Of a DNA stretch of 59,572 nucleotides, positions 59,016-59,572 are shown in pieces. Position numbers and translations under genes: made by a program. The stretch comes from Clostridia bacterium (GTDB lineage: Bacteria > Bacillota > Clostridia > Oscillospirales > CAG-272), in the NCBI GenBank assembly GCA_017503105.1, contig JAFVTS010000005.1, forward strand, positions 1-59,572, read 5' to 3'. Below the pieces are notes generated by a model, which searched no databases, was not told where the DNA came from, and saw only the letters and a program-made list of their open reading frames with translations. Within the stretch, counting starts at the first letter, position 1; every line of letters starts with the position of its first letter.

Positions 59016-59572
59016 CAAAGAGCTCCTTTTGTCGACGGGATCTCGTCCGAGCACTTGGGATTTATCGCGGTTGCCTTCGCAAGAGCTCTTCCGACGGCCT
59101 TGAATATTCCTTCTATTATGTGGTGGGAATTTGTGCCCGCCATTTTCTTTACGTGAAGCGTCACCTTCGCGCGTCTTACGAAAGCGCGGAAGAACTCCTC
59201 GCAAAGCTCCGTGTCAAAATCTCCGACCTTATACGCGGGAATTTCCGCGTCAAAGCCAAGATATTCTCTGCCCGATATATCGACGGCGACCATAACGAGC
59301 GTTTCATCCATCGGAAGGATTATATCGCCGTAACGGGTGATTCCTACCTTCTCTCCGAGAGCTTCAAGGAACGCGTCGCCAAGGCAAATAGCAATATCCT
59401 CCACCGTGTGATGATAATCCACGTGCGTATCGCCCTTGCAAGAAACCTGAAGGTCATATCCCGAGTGAGCGGTAAAGAGCGTAAGCATATGATCAAGGAA
59501 GCCACACCCCGTGTCAATTTTAAAGATGCCTCTGCCGTCAAGCGACAGCTTCAGGCGAACGTCGGTCTCTGC
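59015..59572 (-). CDS. hisB: Imidazoleglycerol-phosphate dehydratase, 5' end outside the window
   Basis: The visible part codes for 185 residues and runs off the right edge. It begins A-E-T-D-V-R-L-K-L and continues T-G-C-G-F-L-D-H-M-L, H-V-D-Y-H-H-T-V-E-D-I-A, and A-G-T-N-S-H-H-I-I-E-G-I-F-K-A, the manganese-binding His/Glu motifs of monofunctional HisB. Only about 10 N-terminal residues should be missing compared with the usual 195. It catalyses the sixth committed step of histidine synthesis. The apparent ATG at 59488 is internal (the Met of D-H-M-L). Confidence 0.96.
   Translation of the reverse strand, partial: AETDVRLKLSLDGRGIFKIDTGCGFLDHMLTLFTAHSGYDLQVSCKGDTHVDYHHTVEDIAICLGDAFLEALGEKVGITRYGDIILPMDETLVMVAVDISGREYLGFDAEIPAYKVGDFDTELCEEFFRAFVRRAKVTLHVKKMAGTNSHHIIEGIFKAVGRALAKATAINPKCSDEIPSTKGAL

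Noticed and set aside
58407-59204. Longer HisH reading of 265 residues
   Set aside because: The first 63 residues overlap hisB in another frame; the ATG at 59015 has AAGGAG and begins with the true HisH N-terminus.

Overview
The window looks like a chromosomal segment of an uncultured gut-type Clostridia (Bacillota). The evidence is AGGAGG-type ribosome sites, A/T-rich sigma70-like promoters (often exactly TTGACA-N17-TATAAT), BspA-type leucine-rich proteins, Listeria-Bacteroides (InlB B / Flg_new) repeats on secreted enzymes, a DUF6512 protein, a PHP-type histidinol phosphatase ending a Firmicutes-order his operon, and short intergenic palindromes of a kind common in gut Clostridia. Genus or family cannot be resolved by reading. 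No phage, transposase, CRISPR array or plasmid function was seen.

Layout. 1-750: non-coding, with dispersed repeats and terminators. 754-2591: a GH29 fucosidase and an AraC-type regulator, divergent; a CcpA-like site lies in the fucosidase promoter. 2950-9738: a 1,823-residue secreted protein with two SGNH esterase modules (the first apparently dead), a small peptide gene behind it, and a divergent AraC regulator with a helically phased direct repeat between them. 10084-14105: a two-gene exopolysaccharide operon (initiating phosphoglycosyltransferase fused to a GT4 glycosyltransferase, then a Wzy/ligase-like membrane protein). 14644-40586: the centrepiece, four consecutive giant secreted heparinase II/III-family proteins (2,221, 1,864, 2,165 and 2,147 residues), each with its own promoter and each followed by a strong terminator. 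40694-42088: a DUF6512 membrane protein and a sugar-phosphate isomerase/epimerase-like protein. 42279-42692: a promoter, a long nested hairpin, competing downstream hairpins and a small Cys-rich protein gene. 42899-46107: membrane/anchored proteins of unknown role, tRNA-Cys(GCA) and a small hypothetical gene. 46246-51110: a BspA-like protein, fumarase (fumC) and a MATE transporter. 51252-55247: a giant BspA-like LRR protein with another small peptide gene behind it. 55405-59572: the histidine operon (hisB-hisH-hisA-hisF-hisIE-hisJ), cut by the right edge inside hisB.

How it fits together. The left 40 kb reads as a glycan-processing locus: secreted lyase-like enzymes with long chains of alternating lectin-like and InlB-B modules, a secreted esterase, a cytoplasmic fucosidase and AraC regulators. 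It sits beside exopolysaccharide assembly genes, so the lyases could act on host or dietary uronic-acid glycans or on the cell's own exopolysaccharide; sequence alone does not decide. In the three downstream lyases the residues expected from heparinase II (H-x-x-E, a Tyr in GTY-x-QG, N-H-x-H, A/S-H-N) are present. The first member has lost the Glu and the Tyr, which suggests division of labour inside the array. The right 20 kb is mostly housekeeping with two surface LRR proteins. A second recurring theme is a tiny gene starting M-K-K and containing D-[LV]-I-x-T-S-G, found 17-24 bp behind two of the giant secreted-protein genes.
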